NCBI GenBank assembly: GCA_051414805.1 | Contig: CP166702.1 | Coordinates: 3,782,001-3,846,000, forward strand | Reading direction: 5' to 3' | Source: Xenophilus sp003671765 | Lineage (GTDB): Bacteria; Pseudomonadota; Gammaproteobacteria; Burkholderiales; Burkholderiaceae_C | Length of the DNA: 64,000 nt | Part shown: positions 49,598 to 57,739 of the stretch, in pieces | Layout of the letters: each line of letters starts with the position of its first letter | Numbering within the stretch: the stretch's first letter is position 1 | Notes under the pieces: generated by a model | Database searches by the model: none | What the model saw: only the letters and a program-made list of their open reading frames with translations | Told to the model about the DNA's origin: nothing | Translations under genes and position numbers: made by a program

Positions 49598-50293
49598 GTC
49601 ATGAACACCCCCACTTCCCCTGCCCTCCCGTCGCGCACCCGGCTGCTCGACGCCGCGCTGCAGGTCATCCGCACCAAGGGCTACACCGCGACCACGGTCG
49701 ACGAGATCTGCCAGGCCGCCGGCGTGACCAAGGGCAGCTTCTTCCACCACTTCAAGGGCAAGGAAGATCTCGCCATCCAGGCCACGCTGCACTGGAGCGA
49801 CGTCACCGGTGCCGCCTTCGCCGCCGCCGACTACCACCGACTGCCCGACCCGCGCGAGCGCGTGCTGGGCTACATCGACCTGCGGGCCGTCATGCTGGCC
49901 GGCGAGCTGCCCGACTTCACCTGCCTGCTCGGCACCATGGTGCAGGAGACCTTCACCACCCACCCTGCCATCCGCGACGCCTGCAATGCCGGCATCGAGG
50001 GGCATGCGCACACGGTGGCGGTGGACATCGCGCAGGCCCAGGCGCTGTACGTGCCCGACGCCACCTGGGACGCGCAGGAGCTCGCGCTCTACACCCAGGC
50101 CGCGCTGCAGGGCGCCTTCGTGCTGGCCAAGGCGCAGGGCGGCGCGCACATCGCGTCGGTCTGCGTGGCCCACCTGCGCGCCTATGTGCAGGCGCTGCTC
50201 ACGCCCGGCGCGGCGGTGCAGCTCGCGCCGCCCGTGCCGGTGGGCGAGCACATTCCGGTTCCCGCATCCCGACACCAAGGAGACACACCATGA
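49595..50293 (+). CDS. TetR-family transcriptional regulator
   Basis: A 232-residue regulator. The DNA-binding domain is TRLLDAALQVIRTKGYTATT followed by VDEICQAAGVTKGSFFHHFK and KEDLAIQA. The C-terminal domain contains FTCLLGTMVQETFTTHPAIR, with a Cys that could sense electrophiles as in NemR-like members. ATG 49595 overlaps the operator; ATG 49601 is equally likely. It starts an operon with a GFA-family gene (four-base overlap) and probably the SRPBCC and VOC genes that follow. Confidence 0.9.
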   Translation: MVMNTPTSPALPSRTRLLDAALQVIRTKGYTATTVDEICQAAGVTKGSFFHHFKGKEDLAIQATLHWSDVTGAAFAAADYHRLPDPRERVLGYIDLRAVMLAGELPDFTCLLGTMVQETFTTHPAIRDACNAGIEGHAHTVAVDIAQAQALYVPDATWDAQELALYTQAALQGAFVLAKAQGGAHIASVCVAHLRAYVQALLTPGAAVQLAPPVPVGEHIPVPASRHQGDTP

Positions 50294-50643
50294 CCCCCAC
50301 CCACCGCGTGAGCTGCCACTGCGGCGCCGTGCGCCTCGAAGTCGACGGCACCATCGACTCGGGCATGGCCTGCAACTGCTCGATGTGCCAGCGCAAGGGC
50401 TCGCTGCTGTGGTTCGTGCCGCCGCAGCAGGTGCGCTTCGAGTCCGACGAGAGCAAGGTGGGCCGCTACCTCTTCCACAGGCATGTGATCGCGCACCGCT
50501 TCTGCACCGTCTGCGGCATCCATCCCTACGCCGACGGGAAGAAGCCCGACGGCTCGCCGATGGTGGCGATCAACCTGCGCTGCGTGGAAGGCATCGACCT
50601 CGACGCCATCCCGGTGAAGCACGTGAACGGCCGAGCCTTCTAG
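50290..50643 (+). CDS. GFA-family (CENP-V/GFA domain) protein
   Basis: A 117-residue zinc protein. Cysteine sets are SCHCGAVRLEV (residues 8-10), CNCSMCQRKG and FCTVCGIHPYA, the pattern of glutathione-dependent formaldehyde-activating enzymes. Members bind thiol adducts of aldehydes, but many are not Gfa itself. An AGGAG site precedes the ATG within the 3' end of the TetR gene. The electrophile-sensing type of regulator upstream fits a role in aldehyde or electrophile handling. Confidence 0.87.
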   Translation: MTPTHRVSCHCGAVRLEVDGTIDSGMACNCSMCQRKGSLLWFVPPQQVRFESDESKVGRYLFHRHVIAHRFCTVCGIHPYADGKKPDGSPMVAINLRCVEGIDLDAIPVKHVNGRAF

Positions 50644-50738
50644 GCGCACGTCAGCCCCTTTCCTCGTTCCCGCCGAACTTGCGGCCCGCGCGGCTGCAAG
50701 CCCTTCCTCACCCTGCTTTTGCAACCCAGGAGCTCACC

Positions 50739-51248
50739 ATGACCGACACGACGAATCCCGATCCCTGCCGCAACGTCGCCGCGAGCGATGCCCATGCGCT
50801 CAGCCTCACGCGCCTGTACGACGCCACGCCGGAGCAGGTCTTCCGCGCCTGGACCGACCCCGAACTGCTCAAGCAGTGGTTCGTCCCGCGCCCGTGGACC
50901 ATCTCCAGGGTGCAGCACGACCTGCGCCCCGGCGGCCAGTCGCTGGTGGTGATGCGCGACCCCGAGGGCAACGAGTACCCGAACGACGGCGTGTTCCTCG
51001 AGATCGTGCCCAACCGCAAGCTGGTGTTCACGAACGCCTTCACGCCCGGCTGGGTGCCGGCCGATCCGCAGCCGATCAAGATGGTCGCGGTGGTGAGCTT
51101 CGAACCCGAAGGCGACGGCAAGACGCGCTACACCGCCACCGCCATGCACTGGAGCGCGGCCGACCGCGAGACGCACGAGAAGATGGGCTTCCACGAAGGC
51201 TGGGGCCAGTGCGCCGACCAGTTGGCCGAGCTGCTGGCCAAGCGCTGA
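50739..51248 (+). CDS. SRPBCC (AHSA1-like) protein
   Basis: A 169-residue protein with an AHSA1/START-like fold: LTRLYDATPEQVFRAWTDPE, LKQWFVPRPWTISRVQHDLR, GGQSLVVMRDPEGNEYPNDG and EGWGQCADQLAELL at the end. Proteins of this class bind hydrophobic ligands, and many small ones are of unknown function. CCAGGAG lies before the ATG. It stands between the GFA gene and a VOC gene (10-base gap), an association common in stress-type operons. Confidence 0.85.
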   Translation: MTDTTNPDPCRNVAASDAHALSLTRLYDATPEQVFRAWTDPELLKQWFVPRPWTISRVQHDLRPGGQSLVVMRDPEGNEYPNDGVFLEIVPNRKLVFTNAFTPGWVPADPQPIKMVAVVSFEPEGDGKTRYTATAMHWSAADRETHEKMGFHEGWGQCADQLAELLAKR

Positions 51249-51258
51249 GGAGCACACC

Positions 51259-51732
51259 ATGCGCAAGATCACACCCTGCCTGTGGTTCGACTTCAACGCC
51301 GAGGAGGCGGTGGCGCATTACATGCGCATCTTCCCGAACTCGCGCGTGCTCGAGACCGCGCATTACAACGATGCCTCGCCCGCGCTCAAGGGCAAGGTGC
51401 TGACGATCCGCTTCGAGGTCGAGGGCCAGGAGCTGCTGGCCCTCAACGCCGGCCCGCAGTTCCCCTTCACCGAGGCGATCTCGCTGTCGGTGGACTGTGC
51501 CGACCAGGCGGAGGTCGACCGCCTGTGGTCGGCGCTGAGCGAGGGCGGCTCCGAGGGCCCCTGCGGCTGGGTGAAGGACCGCTTCGGCCTGTCGTGGCAG
51601 ATCGTGCCGCGGCCGATGATCGAGATGCTCCAGGGCCCCGACGCCGCCGGCGCCGCGCGCGCCATGGCGGCGATGATGAAGATGGGCAAGCTCGACATCG
51701 CCGCCCTGCGCGCGGCCTACGAAGGCCGCTGA
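51259..51732 (+). CDS. PhnB-like VOC family protein
   Basis: A 157-residue protein of the PhnB/3-demethylubiquinone-methyltransferase-like VOC group: ITPCLWFDFNAEEAVAHYMR, IFPNSRVLETAHYNDASP, FEVEGQELLALNAGPQFPFT, and the strongly conserved CGWVKDRFGLSWQIVPRPMI. The function of this subgroup is not settled despite the methyltransferase label often used. It starts 10 bases after the SRPBCC gene with a GAGGAG site, so cotranscription is likely. Confidence 0.87.
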   Translation: MRKITPCLWFDFNAEEAVAHYMRIFPNSRVLETAHYNDASPALKGKVLTIRFEVEGQELLALNAGPQFPFTEAISLSVDCADQAEVDRLWSALSEGGSEGPCGWVKDRFGLSWQIVPRPMIEMLQGPDAAGAARAMAAMMKMGKLDIAALRAAYEGR

Positions 51733-51750
51733 GTGCCGGGCGCGCCGCGC

Positions 51751-52026
51751 TCAGTGCGCGGGGCGCCTATGGCGCTGCACGGACCGCCAGATGTCGACCT
51801 TGGCGCGGGCCAGGCGGGCCAGGCGGTTCGCCACGTCCTCCGGCGTCGCCCGGGGGCTGCCGATGGACAGCCGGCCGCGGAATTCCGCGTCCTCGAACAG
51901 GTCGGCGCGGCCGAAAGTGCAGTCGGGCGTGCGCTCCACGTCGATGCGGATGTCGACGCCGCGGTAGTGCGATGGCGACGGCGAGGGCGATGCGCCCGAA
52001 GAGTGGGTCGTCGGATCGATGGTCAT
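51751..52026 (-). CDS. Hypothetical small protein
   Basis: A 91-residue protein I do not recognise. A Ser/Pro/Thr-rich N-terminus (THSSGASPSPSPSHYRGVD) leads into IRIDVERTPDCTFGRADLFE and a helical, basic C-terminus (VANRLARLARAKVDIWRSVQ). The AAGGAGG site at 52034-52040 supports the ATG at 52026. It is convergent with the VOC gene and divergent from the Hsp20 genes. Confidence 0.6.
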   Translation of the reverse strand: MTIDPTTHSSGASPSPSPSHYRGVDIRIDVERTPDCTFGRADLFEDAEFRGRLSIGSPRATPEDVANRLARLARAKVDIWRSVQRHRRPAH

Positions 52027-52142
52027 GCTCTTGCCTCCTTTTCTCGATGAACCATGCGTCGTGACGAGAGGCGAAATAGGTGCGGCCGGCGGCAATTCAA
52101 GAGGGCCTGCCGCCCCCCCGTGCGGACTGCTGAAATTTCCTA

Positions 52143-52170
52143 CTTGAAGCCCCGGCAAGAGCACCTAGAT
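52143..52170 (+). promoter_or_regulatory. Possible heat-shock (sigma-32) promoter of the Hsp20 genes
   Basis: CTTGAA (52143-52148) matches the sigma-32 -35 box, and 13 bases later CACCTAGAT (52162-52170) is a partial match to CCCCATNT. It lies 70 bases before the first Hsp20 start codon. The rest of 52027-52239 shows nothing else I can name. Confidence 0.35.
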
Positions 52171-52239
52171 GGCCCCTCGGAGCCGCCGCGCTTCGGCCGG
52201 CGCGCCCCGTATCACCGTTCGACTTCAGGAGGTTTCGCC

Positions 52240-52677
52240 ATGTACCGATCGCCGTTCCCGCGCGACATGTTCGCCGAGATGGATCGCCTGCAGCGCGAGA
52301 TGCAGCAGACCTTCGATCTGTCTCCCACCATCCGCGGCATCGCCCGCCAGGGCTTCCCGGCCCTCAACGTCGGCCACACGCCGCAGACGCTCGAGATCTA
52401 CGCCTTCGTGCCCGGCGTCGACCCGGGCTCGATCGACGTGCAGCTCGAACGCGGCCTGCTCACCATCTCGGGCGAGCGCAAGGCCGCCCTGCCCGACGCG
52501 CAGAGCAAGGCCGCCGTGCACATCAACGAGCGCTTCGCCGGCAAGTTCCACCGCGCGCTGACGCTGCCCGACGATGCCGACCCCGAGGGGGTCGACGCCC
52601 ATCTTCAGGACGGCGTGCTGCACATCACCGTGCGCCGCCGCGCCGCGGCCCAACCGCGCCGCATCGAGATCCACTGA
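52240..52677 (+). CDS. Hsp20-family small heat shock protein
   Basis: A 145-residue chaperone. After the amphipathic N-terminus (DMFAEMDRLQREMQQTFDLS) the alpha-crystallin domain runs from about residue 40 to 140: LEIYAFVPGVDPGSIDVQLE, RGLLTISGERKAALPD, and the closing VDAHLQDGVLHITVRRR with the conserved A-x-x-x-(D/N)-G-V-L. It ends RRIEIH, in the place of the usual I-x-I tail. It holds unfolding proteins during heat stress. The second Hsp20 gene follows 17 bases downstream; pairs like this often form mixed oligomers. Confidence 0.92.
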   Translation: MYRSPFPRDMFAEMDRLQREMQQTFDLSPTIRGIARQGFPALNVGHTPQTLEIYAFVPGVDPGSIDVQLERGLLTISGERKAALPDAQSKAAVHINERFAGKFHRALTLPDDADPEGVDAHLQDGVLHITVRRRAAAQPRRIEIH

Positions 52678-52694
52678 CCCAGGAGGACCCTGCC

Positions 52695-53099
52695 ATGAAC
52701 GACATCCAGACCCGCAGCCGGGCCACCCCATCGACCGGCCAGGCCGAAGCGAACCCGCGTTACGCCGAGGACTACCTGACTCCACCGGTGGACGTGGTCG
52801 AGGACGCCCAGGGCATCACGCTCTACGCCGACCTGCCGGGCGTGGCCAAGGACAAGTTGCAGCTCGAGGTGGAAGCCGGCACGCTGACCATCGAAGGCCA
52901 GCTGCACCTGGCCGTGCCCGAGAACCTTCAGTCCAGCCACAGCGAGGTGGCGGCGCCGCGCTTCCGGCGCGTGTTCACGCTCAGCAAGGAACTGGACACC
53001 GAGCAGGTGAGCGCCGAGCTGGCGCAGGGCGTGCTGACGCTGCGCATCCCCAAGGCGACGCACGCGCAGGCGCGGCGCATCGACATCCGCGTGGGCTGA
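52695..53099 (+). CDS. Hsp20-family small heat shock protein, second copy
   Basis: A 134-residue alpha-crystallin-domain protein: PPVDVVEDAQGITLYADLPG, VAKDKLQLEVEAGTLTIEGQ, FRRVFTLSKELDTEQVSAEL and AQGVLTLRIPKATHAQARRI. It is a clear paralogue of the preceding gene, but of the more canonical class with a shorter N-terminus, so it is not a recent tandem duplicate. It has its own AGGAGG site. A strong hairpin follows the stop. Confidence 0.92.
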   Translation: MNDIQTRSRATPSTGQAEANPRYAEDYLTPPVDVVEDAQGITLYADLPGVAKDKLQLEVEAGTLTIEGQLHLAVPENLQSSHSEVAAPRFRRVFTLSKELDTEQVSAELAQGVLTLRIPKATHAQARRIDIRVG

Positions 53100-53104
53100 A
53101 GCGA

Positions 53105-53137
53105 CGACGCGGCCCGGCGTGCAGCCGGGCCGCGTCG
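53105..53137. terminator. Hairpin terminator between the Hsp20 and MFS genes
   Basis: CGACGCGGCCCGGC pairs perfectly with GCCGGGCCGCGTCG around a five-base loop (14 base pairs). There is no U-tract on the plus strand, so termination may be weak or the hairpin may mainly protect RNA ends. It lies between convergent genes. Confidence 0.6.
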
Positions 53138-53156
53138 GCATGGTGCCCCTGGATAC

Positions 53157-54395
53157 TCAGCGGGCCTGGGCGGCGCCCGGCCACAGCCGCACGGTCAGCG
53201 CGCCCAATGCCGACACGGTGGCCAGCGCGGTCACGCCCATCCAGCCCCATTGCGCCAGGGCCAGCGCACCCAGTGCGGAGCCGGCCGCCATGCCGGTGAA
53301 GGTGCCCACGAAGAGCACCGCGTTGAGGCGGCTGCGGGCACCGGGGTCGATGCTGTAGACGATGGTCTGGTGCGCGATCAGCGCCGCCTGCAGGCCGAGG
53401 TCGAAGCCGATCGCGCTCACCACCAGCAGGCCCAGCCGTGCATGCGGCATCAGCAGCGGCGTCAGCGCCATCAGCGCGAAGGACACGACCACCAGCCCTG
53501 CCCCCAGGCGCGTGACCAGTTCGGGCCCGCGCTTGTCGGCGATGCGGCCGGCGATTGGCGCGGCCAGCGCACCGGCGGCACCGGCCAGCCCGAAGGCCCC
53601 GGCCGCGGCGCTGCCGAGGTGGAAAGGCGCGCCGTGCAGCATCACCGCCAGCGTCGACCAGAAGGCGCTGAAACCCACCGACAGGAGGCCCTGCGCCAGG
53701 GCGGCGCGACGCAGCGCGCCGTGCTGGCGCCACAGCTTGCCCAGCGAGCCCAGCAATGCGCCGTACGCCAGGTGCGTCGTCGGCTTGAAGCGCGGCAGCC
53801 CGCGCCACGCGGCGGCGCCGATCAGCGCGATGCTGGCGGCCGCGGCCACGAACATCGAGCGCCAGCCGAAATGCTCGGCCACGAAACCGCTCACCACGCG
53901 CGACAGCAGGATGCCCAGCAGCAGGCCCGTCATCACCGTGCCCACCACCTTGCCGCGGTGCGCCTCGGGCGCCAGCGTGGCGGCGGCGGGCACGATGTCC
54001 TGCGCCAGCGTGGCCGAGAGGCCGATCGCCAGGCTGGCCGCCAGCAGCATCGCGATGGAAGGCGCGGCGCCGGCCATCAGCAGCGCGGCGCACAGGGCGG
54101 CCGCCTTGATCAGGATGATGCGACGGCGGTCGTAGCGGTCGCCCAGCGGCGCGAGCAGCAGGATGCCCAGCGCGTAGCCCAGTTGCGTGAGCGTGGGCAC
54201 GAAGCCGACCAGCCGGTCGGAGGCGCCGATGTCGGCGCCCAGCACGCCGAGCATGGGCTGGGCGTAGTAGAGGGCGGCGACGCCGAAGCCGGCGCCGCTG
54301 GCCAGCAGCAGCGTGAGGGCCGGCGGCAGGCCCGCCGCGGCCGGGGCCGGCACCGAAGCGCCGGCCGTGGCATGCATGGGTTGAATGTTGGACAT
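53157..54395 (-). CDS. MFS transporter
   Basis: A 412-residue major facilitator with 12 predicted helices. The motif A segment is PLGDRYDRRRIILIKAA between helices 2 and 3, repeated in weaker form as AGRIADKRGPELVTRLGAGL in the second half. ALYYAQPMLGVLGADIGASD in helix 1 is typical of the drug/sugar efflux (YgaY/NepI-like) group. It is divergent from a LysR gene 99 bases away, which probably regulates it. The start MSNIQPMHATAGA at 54395 leaves about 25 residues before helix 1. Confidence 0.88.
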   Translation of the reverse strand: MSNIQPMHATAGASVPAPAAAGLPPALTLLLASGAGFGVAALYYAQPMLGVLGADIGASDRLVGFVPTLTQLGYALGILLLAPLGDRYDRRRIILIKAAALCAALLMAGAAPSIAMLLAASLAIGLSATLAQDIVPAAATLAPEAHRGKVVGTVMTGLLLGILLSRVVSGFVAEHFGWRSMFVAAAASIALIGAAAWRGLPRFKPTTHLAYGALLGSLGKLWRQHGALRRAALAQGLLSVGFSAFWSTLAVMLHGAPFHLGSAAAGAFGLAGAAGALAAPIAGRIADKRGPELVTRLGAGLVVVSFALMALTPLLMPHARLGLLVVSAIGFDLGLQAALIAHQTIVYSIDPGARSRLNAVLFVGTFTGMAAGSALGALALAQWGWMGVTALATVSALGALTVRLWPGAAQAR

Positions 54396-54494
54396 GGTGT
54401 TAACCCTTGGTTTTGTGGCAACGGGCTGAAGTGTGCAGGCCGGCTCTCGCAGTGGGTAGGCGTGTGCACTGCACAATTGATATACGCTCGACGC

Positions 54495-55481
54495 ATGAGC
54501 AAGCCTGAACCCCGTACCCCCGCGCCGGTGGCCGCCGACCGGCTGGAACTGATGCAGACCTTCGTGCGCATCGTCGACGCGGGCAGCCTGTCGGCGGCGG
54601 CGGTCCAGATGCTGTCGACCCAACCCACGGTGAGCAGGCGCCTGCAGGCGCTGGAGCGCTCGCTGGGCGTGCGGCTGCTGCAGCGATCCACCCACGCGAT
54701 GAAGCTCACCGAGGACGGCGAGCGCTGCTACGCCCGGGCCAAGGAACTGCTGGCGAACTGGCACGCCTTCGAGGCCGACCTGCGCGGTGCCGGCGACGCG
54801 CCCGAAGGCCTGCTGCGCGTGGTGGCGCCGCACGCCTTCGGGCAGGAGCTGCTGGTGGCGCCGCTGGCCGAGTTCCTGCGTGCCCACCCGCAGGTGAACG
54901 TCGAATGGCTGCTCCACGACCGGCGGCCGGACTTCATCGCCCAGGGCGTGGACTGCGCGATCCAGGTCGGCGAGGTGGACGACCCCTCGGTGGTGGCCAT
55001 CCGCCTGGCCGAAGTGCCACGAATCGTGGTCGCCGCGCCCTCGGTGCTGGCGGGCCGGCCGGCGCCGCAGCACGCGCGCGACCTGGCCGCCCTGCCCTGG
55101 CTGGCGCTGCAGATGTACTACCGCCACGAGATCGGCCTGACGCACGCCACCACCGGGGAGCATTGCCGCCTCGCGCTGCAGCCGCGCCTGTCGACCGACA
55201 GCCTCAACGCCCTGCGCGGCGCGGCGCTGCTGGGCCTGGGTGTGGGCGTGGGCTCGGCCTGGCTGCTGACGGAGGACATCGCGCAGGGACGCCTCGTGCA
55301 TCTGGTGCCGCAGTGGCAGGCGGCGCCGCTGCCGGTGTACCTGGTGTACCCCTACGCCCGCTTCTACCCGGCGCGGCTGCGCCGCTTCGTCGAACTGATG
55401 CGCCAGGCCATGCCGGCGGCGGTGCACGGCGCGCAAGTCAGGCAGGCAGGAGCCCAATCGCCGCCGCTATCGAATCAATAG
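54495..55481 (+). CDS. LysR-family transcriptional regulator
   Basis: A 328-residue regulator. The helix-turn-helix is FVRIVDAGSLSAAAVQMLST followed by QPTVSRRLQALERSLGVRLL, and the effector domain starts near residue 100 (GLLRVVAPHAFGQELLVAPL). It belongs to the group with LQRSTHAMKLTEDG after the winged helix. The probable target is the divergent MFS gene. The last residues, PPLSNQ, and the TAG stop at 55479 lie inside repeat copy 10, so the natural C-terminus may have been replaced. Confidence 0.9.
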   Translation: MSKPEPRTPAPVAADRLELMQTFVRIVDAGSLSAAAVQMLSTQPTVSRRLQALERSLGVRLLQRSTHAMKLTEDGERCYARAKELLANWHAFEADLRGAGDAPEGLLRVVAPHAFGQELLVAPLAEFLRAHPQVNVEWLLHDRRPDFIAQGVDCAIQVGEVDDPSVVAIRLAEVPRIVVAAPSVLAGRPAPQHARDLAALPWLALQMYYRHEIGLTHATTGEHCRLALQPRLSTDSLNALRGAALLGLGVGVGSAWLLTEDIAQGRLVHLVPQWQAAPLPVYLVYPYARFYPARLRRFVELMRQAMPAAVHGAQVRQAGAQSPPLSNQ

Positions 55482-55524
55482 CATCCTGCGCAATGCGGAC
55501 GGGGGCTACAGCCCGATTTGGCTC
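55466..55524 (+). repeat. Dispersed palindromic repeat, copy 10 (supplies a stop codon)
   Basis: GCTATCGAATCAATAGC, ATCCTGCGCAATGCGGACGG and GGGCTACAGCCCGATTTGGC. The TAG at 55479-55481 within the palindrome ends the LysR gene. The next gene begins 128 bases further on; nothing else is visible between. Confidence 0.7.
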
Positions 55525-55651
55525 GTGAAGCCAGGCTCGCCGCCGCACGCGCAGGCTTTCGTCCGACAGCCGGTCACCCTGGATCTGCGCTGCAATGCAG
55601 CACCGGCGACGCGCCCCTGCGGCGTCAACGCCCTGCCCCAAAGGAGATGCC

Positions 55652-55867
55652 ATGAAGCGCCAAGCGACCATCCACGGCCACGTCACCTACACGCCCGGCG
55701 ACGGCGTCCCGATTCCGATCCCCGAGGGCCCGATCGAGATCGAGGAAACCGAGGACAGCGTGATCCTGGGCTGGCAGCAGGCCGATGGCGTGGTCGGCTC
55801 CACCGCCATGCCGCGCATCCAGTACGACCAGTACGTCGAGGCCGGAAAGATCCGCCCGGCCGACTGA
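55652..55867 (+). CDS. Hypothetical 71-residue protein
   Basis: Starts MKRQATIHGHVTYTPGDGVP after a strong AAGGAG site, which supports translation. The protein is acidic in the middle (EGPIEIEETEDSVILGWQQA) and ends RIQYDQYVEAGKIRPAD. No signal, membrane segment or cysteine is present. I do not recognise a family. The spacing of strands suggests a small all-beta fold. The following gene is convergent. Confidence 0.7.
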   Translation: MKRQATIHGHVTYTPGDGVPIPIPEGPIEIEETEDSVILGWQQADGVVGSTAMPRIQYDQYVEAGKIRPAD

Positions 55868-55881
55868 AGGTCGCCCGCCGC

Positions 55882-56685
55882 TCAGGCGGGCGGGCGCCGC
55901 GCAGGCGACAGCCGCCCGGTCGGCAGGCGGTAGGCCTCCGGCCCGAACAGGTCGATGCCGCAGGCCAGCGACTCCACCCAATCGAAGAAATCCGCGATGG
56001 CCGCCGCACCCTCGATCGGCGCGCCGTGCTGCGGCACCAGCATCGAGATCGGCAGGCGGCGCGCCATCTGTGCCCACAGCCGCAGCACCTTGTTCGACAC
56101 CATGTAGCGGCGGTGGAAGCCTTCCATGCGCGGGATGTGCGGCGCCAGGTCGCGCACCGGCTGCTGCGCGCCGCTGCCGCTGGTCATCGACACGCCCAGG
56201 TCGCCGGTGAAGAGGATGCGGCTCACCGGGTCGTAGAAGTGGAAGTTGCCTTCGGCATGCAGGAAGTGCGCAGGCAGCAGGTGCAGTTCGCTGTCGCCCA
56301 GGGGCAGGATGCCGCCCGCGTCGGGCACCGCCAGGACCCGCTCCTGCGTCTTGCCGCTCTTGGCGAAGTGCGGCACGAAGCGCTCCCACACGCGCGAGAT
56401 GACGAGCTGCGCCTGCGTCGAGGTCAGCCAGCGGTCGAGCGACGCGATGATGTCCGGGTCGGCATGCGAGGCCAGCAGCCAAGCCAGCTTCTGCGGCGGG
56501 AACTGCCGCCCCATGCCGAGGAAGAGCTCGTTGAAGGCGATGTTGCCGCCCGGGTCGATGAGCGCGCCCACACCGTGGTCGACGACGAGGAACTGGTTGG
56601 CCTGCACCGCCTCCTCGGACTCGTGGACCAGGTCGGAGAACATCAGGCAGACATGCTGCGGGTCGCGGTAGAGCTCGAGGGGCAT
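55882..56685 (-). CDS. Metallo-beta-lactamase-fold ODP-like diiron protein
   Basis: A 267-residue protein. The metal ligands follow the flavodiiron/ODP type rather than the hydrolase type: ASHADPDIIASLDRW (H-x-D-P-D), LPAHFLHAEGNFHFYDP, and LFTGDLGVS, with a late HGAPIEG histidine. GVGALIDPGGNIAFNELFLG near the start is typical. Oxygen-binding diiron proteins of this class act as oxygen sensors near chemotaxis or kinase genes in some bacteria. None is adjacent here, so the role is open. Confidence 0.85.
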   Translation of the reverse strand: MPLELYRDPQHVCLMFSDLVHESEEAVQANQFLVVDHGVGALIDPGGNIAFNELFLGMGRQFPPQKLAWLLASHADPDIIASLDRWLTSTQAQLVISRVWERFVPHFAKSGKTQERVLAVPDAGGILPLGDSELHLLPAHFLHAEGNFHFYDPVSRILFTGDLGVSMTSGSGAQQPVRDLAPHIPRMEGFHRRYMVSNKVLRLWAQMARRLPISMLVPQHGAPIEGAAAIADFFDWVESLACGIDLFGPEAYRLPTGRLSPARRPPA

Positions 56686-56758
56686 GGCGGCCAAAGCGCC
56701 GCACTGTAGGGCGGCGCGCGGGGGGCCACCTTGATCTGCGTCAGCGTCCCGGTCTGCG

Positions 56759-57739
56759 TCACCCGGCCGCTGCGTGCGCCTGCGCCAGGCACTCGCCGAA
56801 GAGCGCCGTCGCCCGCCCCGGCTGCGGGGAGCGGCGCCAGATCGCCGTGAAGCGGCAGTCGTAGCGCAACTGCGCGGGCGACACCGCCGCCATGCGGCCC
56901 TCACGCTCGAAAGCCGCGGCGTAGTGGTCGGGCAGGAAGCCCAGGTAGCGGCCCGAGAGGATCAGCAGAGCGATCGCCTCCTGGTCGTAGCCGGTGGCAC
57001 TGCGCGCCAGGCGCCGGGCATGGCTCAGCTCCATGTTGGGCGAGTGGTAGCCCAGCCCGGCGAAGGCATGGCGGCGCAGTTCGGCCCAGCTCAGCGACGT
57101 GCCCGCGCTGGCGAAGAGCGGGTGCGTGCGGCCCGCGTACATCTGCATCGTCTCGCCGAAGAGGTCGGCGTAGGCCAGGCTCTGCGAGGCCCGGTGCGCC
57201 GGGATCACGCCGACCTGGAAGCGGCCGTCGATCACGCCGCGCTCGATGGCGTTGATGGACGCCACGTGCACGTTGAGCCGCACGTCGGGCGCGCGCGCCG
57301 AGAAGAGCGCGATCGCCTCGCCGATGCGCGCCTGCGGGTTGCTGGCCGTCTTGTCGAACAGGGCCAGGTCGAGCTCGCCGCCCATGCGCCCGTGGATGTC
57401 GTCGATGCCGCTGCGAAAACCGTCGACCGAGGCCAGCAGCCGCAGCGTCTCGTCGTACACGCGCTGGCCCTCGGCCGTGAGCGCGAAGCCCGCGCGCCCG
57501 CGCCGGCACAGCGTGAGGCCGAGGCGCGTTTCCAGGTCCTTCACGTGGCGGCTCACGGTGGAGGTGCCGATGTTCAGCTCCAGCTCGGCCGCCGTCATGC
57601 CGCCGCAGTCGACCACGCTCTTGAACACGCGCAGCAGGCGCAGGTCCATGTCGCTGAGCTGGCCCAGCACGGCGCGCTGACGGGGCTGCGCGGGAGCTGC
57701 CTTGGGTGCGACGCGCCTGGCCGGCTTCTTAACTTGCAT
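56759..57739 (-). CDS. LysR-family transcriptional regulator
   Basis: A 326-residue regulator with a basic N-terminal tail (KKPARRVAPKAAPAQPRQ) before the helix-turn-helix FKSVVDCGGMTAAELELNIG and TSTVSRHVKDLETRLGLTLC. The effector domain begins near GELDLALFDKTASNPQARIG. It is divergent from the omega-aminotransferase gene, the usual arrangement for a LysR activator of that gene. The 94-base gap contains AT-rich sequence suitable for a T-N11-A type site. Confidence 0.9.
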   Translation of the reverse strand: MQVKKPARRVAPKAAPAQPRQRAVLGQLSDMDLRLLRVFKSVVDCGGMTAAELELNIGTSTVSRHVKDLETRLGLTLCRRGRAGFALTAEGQRVYDETLRLLASVDGFRSGIDDIHGRMGGELDLALFDKTASNPQARIGEAIALFSARAPDVRLNVHVASINAIERGVIDGRFQVGVIPAHRASQSLAYADLFGETMQMYAGRTHPLFASAGTSLSWAELRRHAFAGLGYHSPNMELSHARRLARSATGYDQEAIALLILSGRYLGFLPDHYAAAFEREGRMAAVSPAQLRYDCRFTAIWRRSPQPGRATALFGECLAQAHAAAG

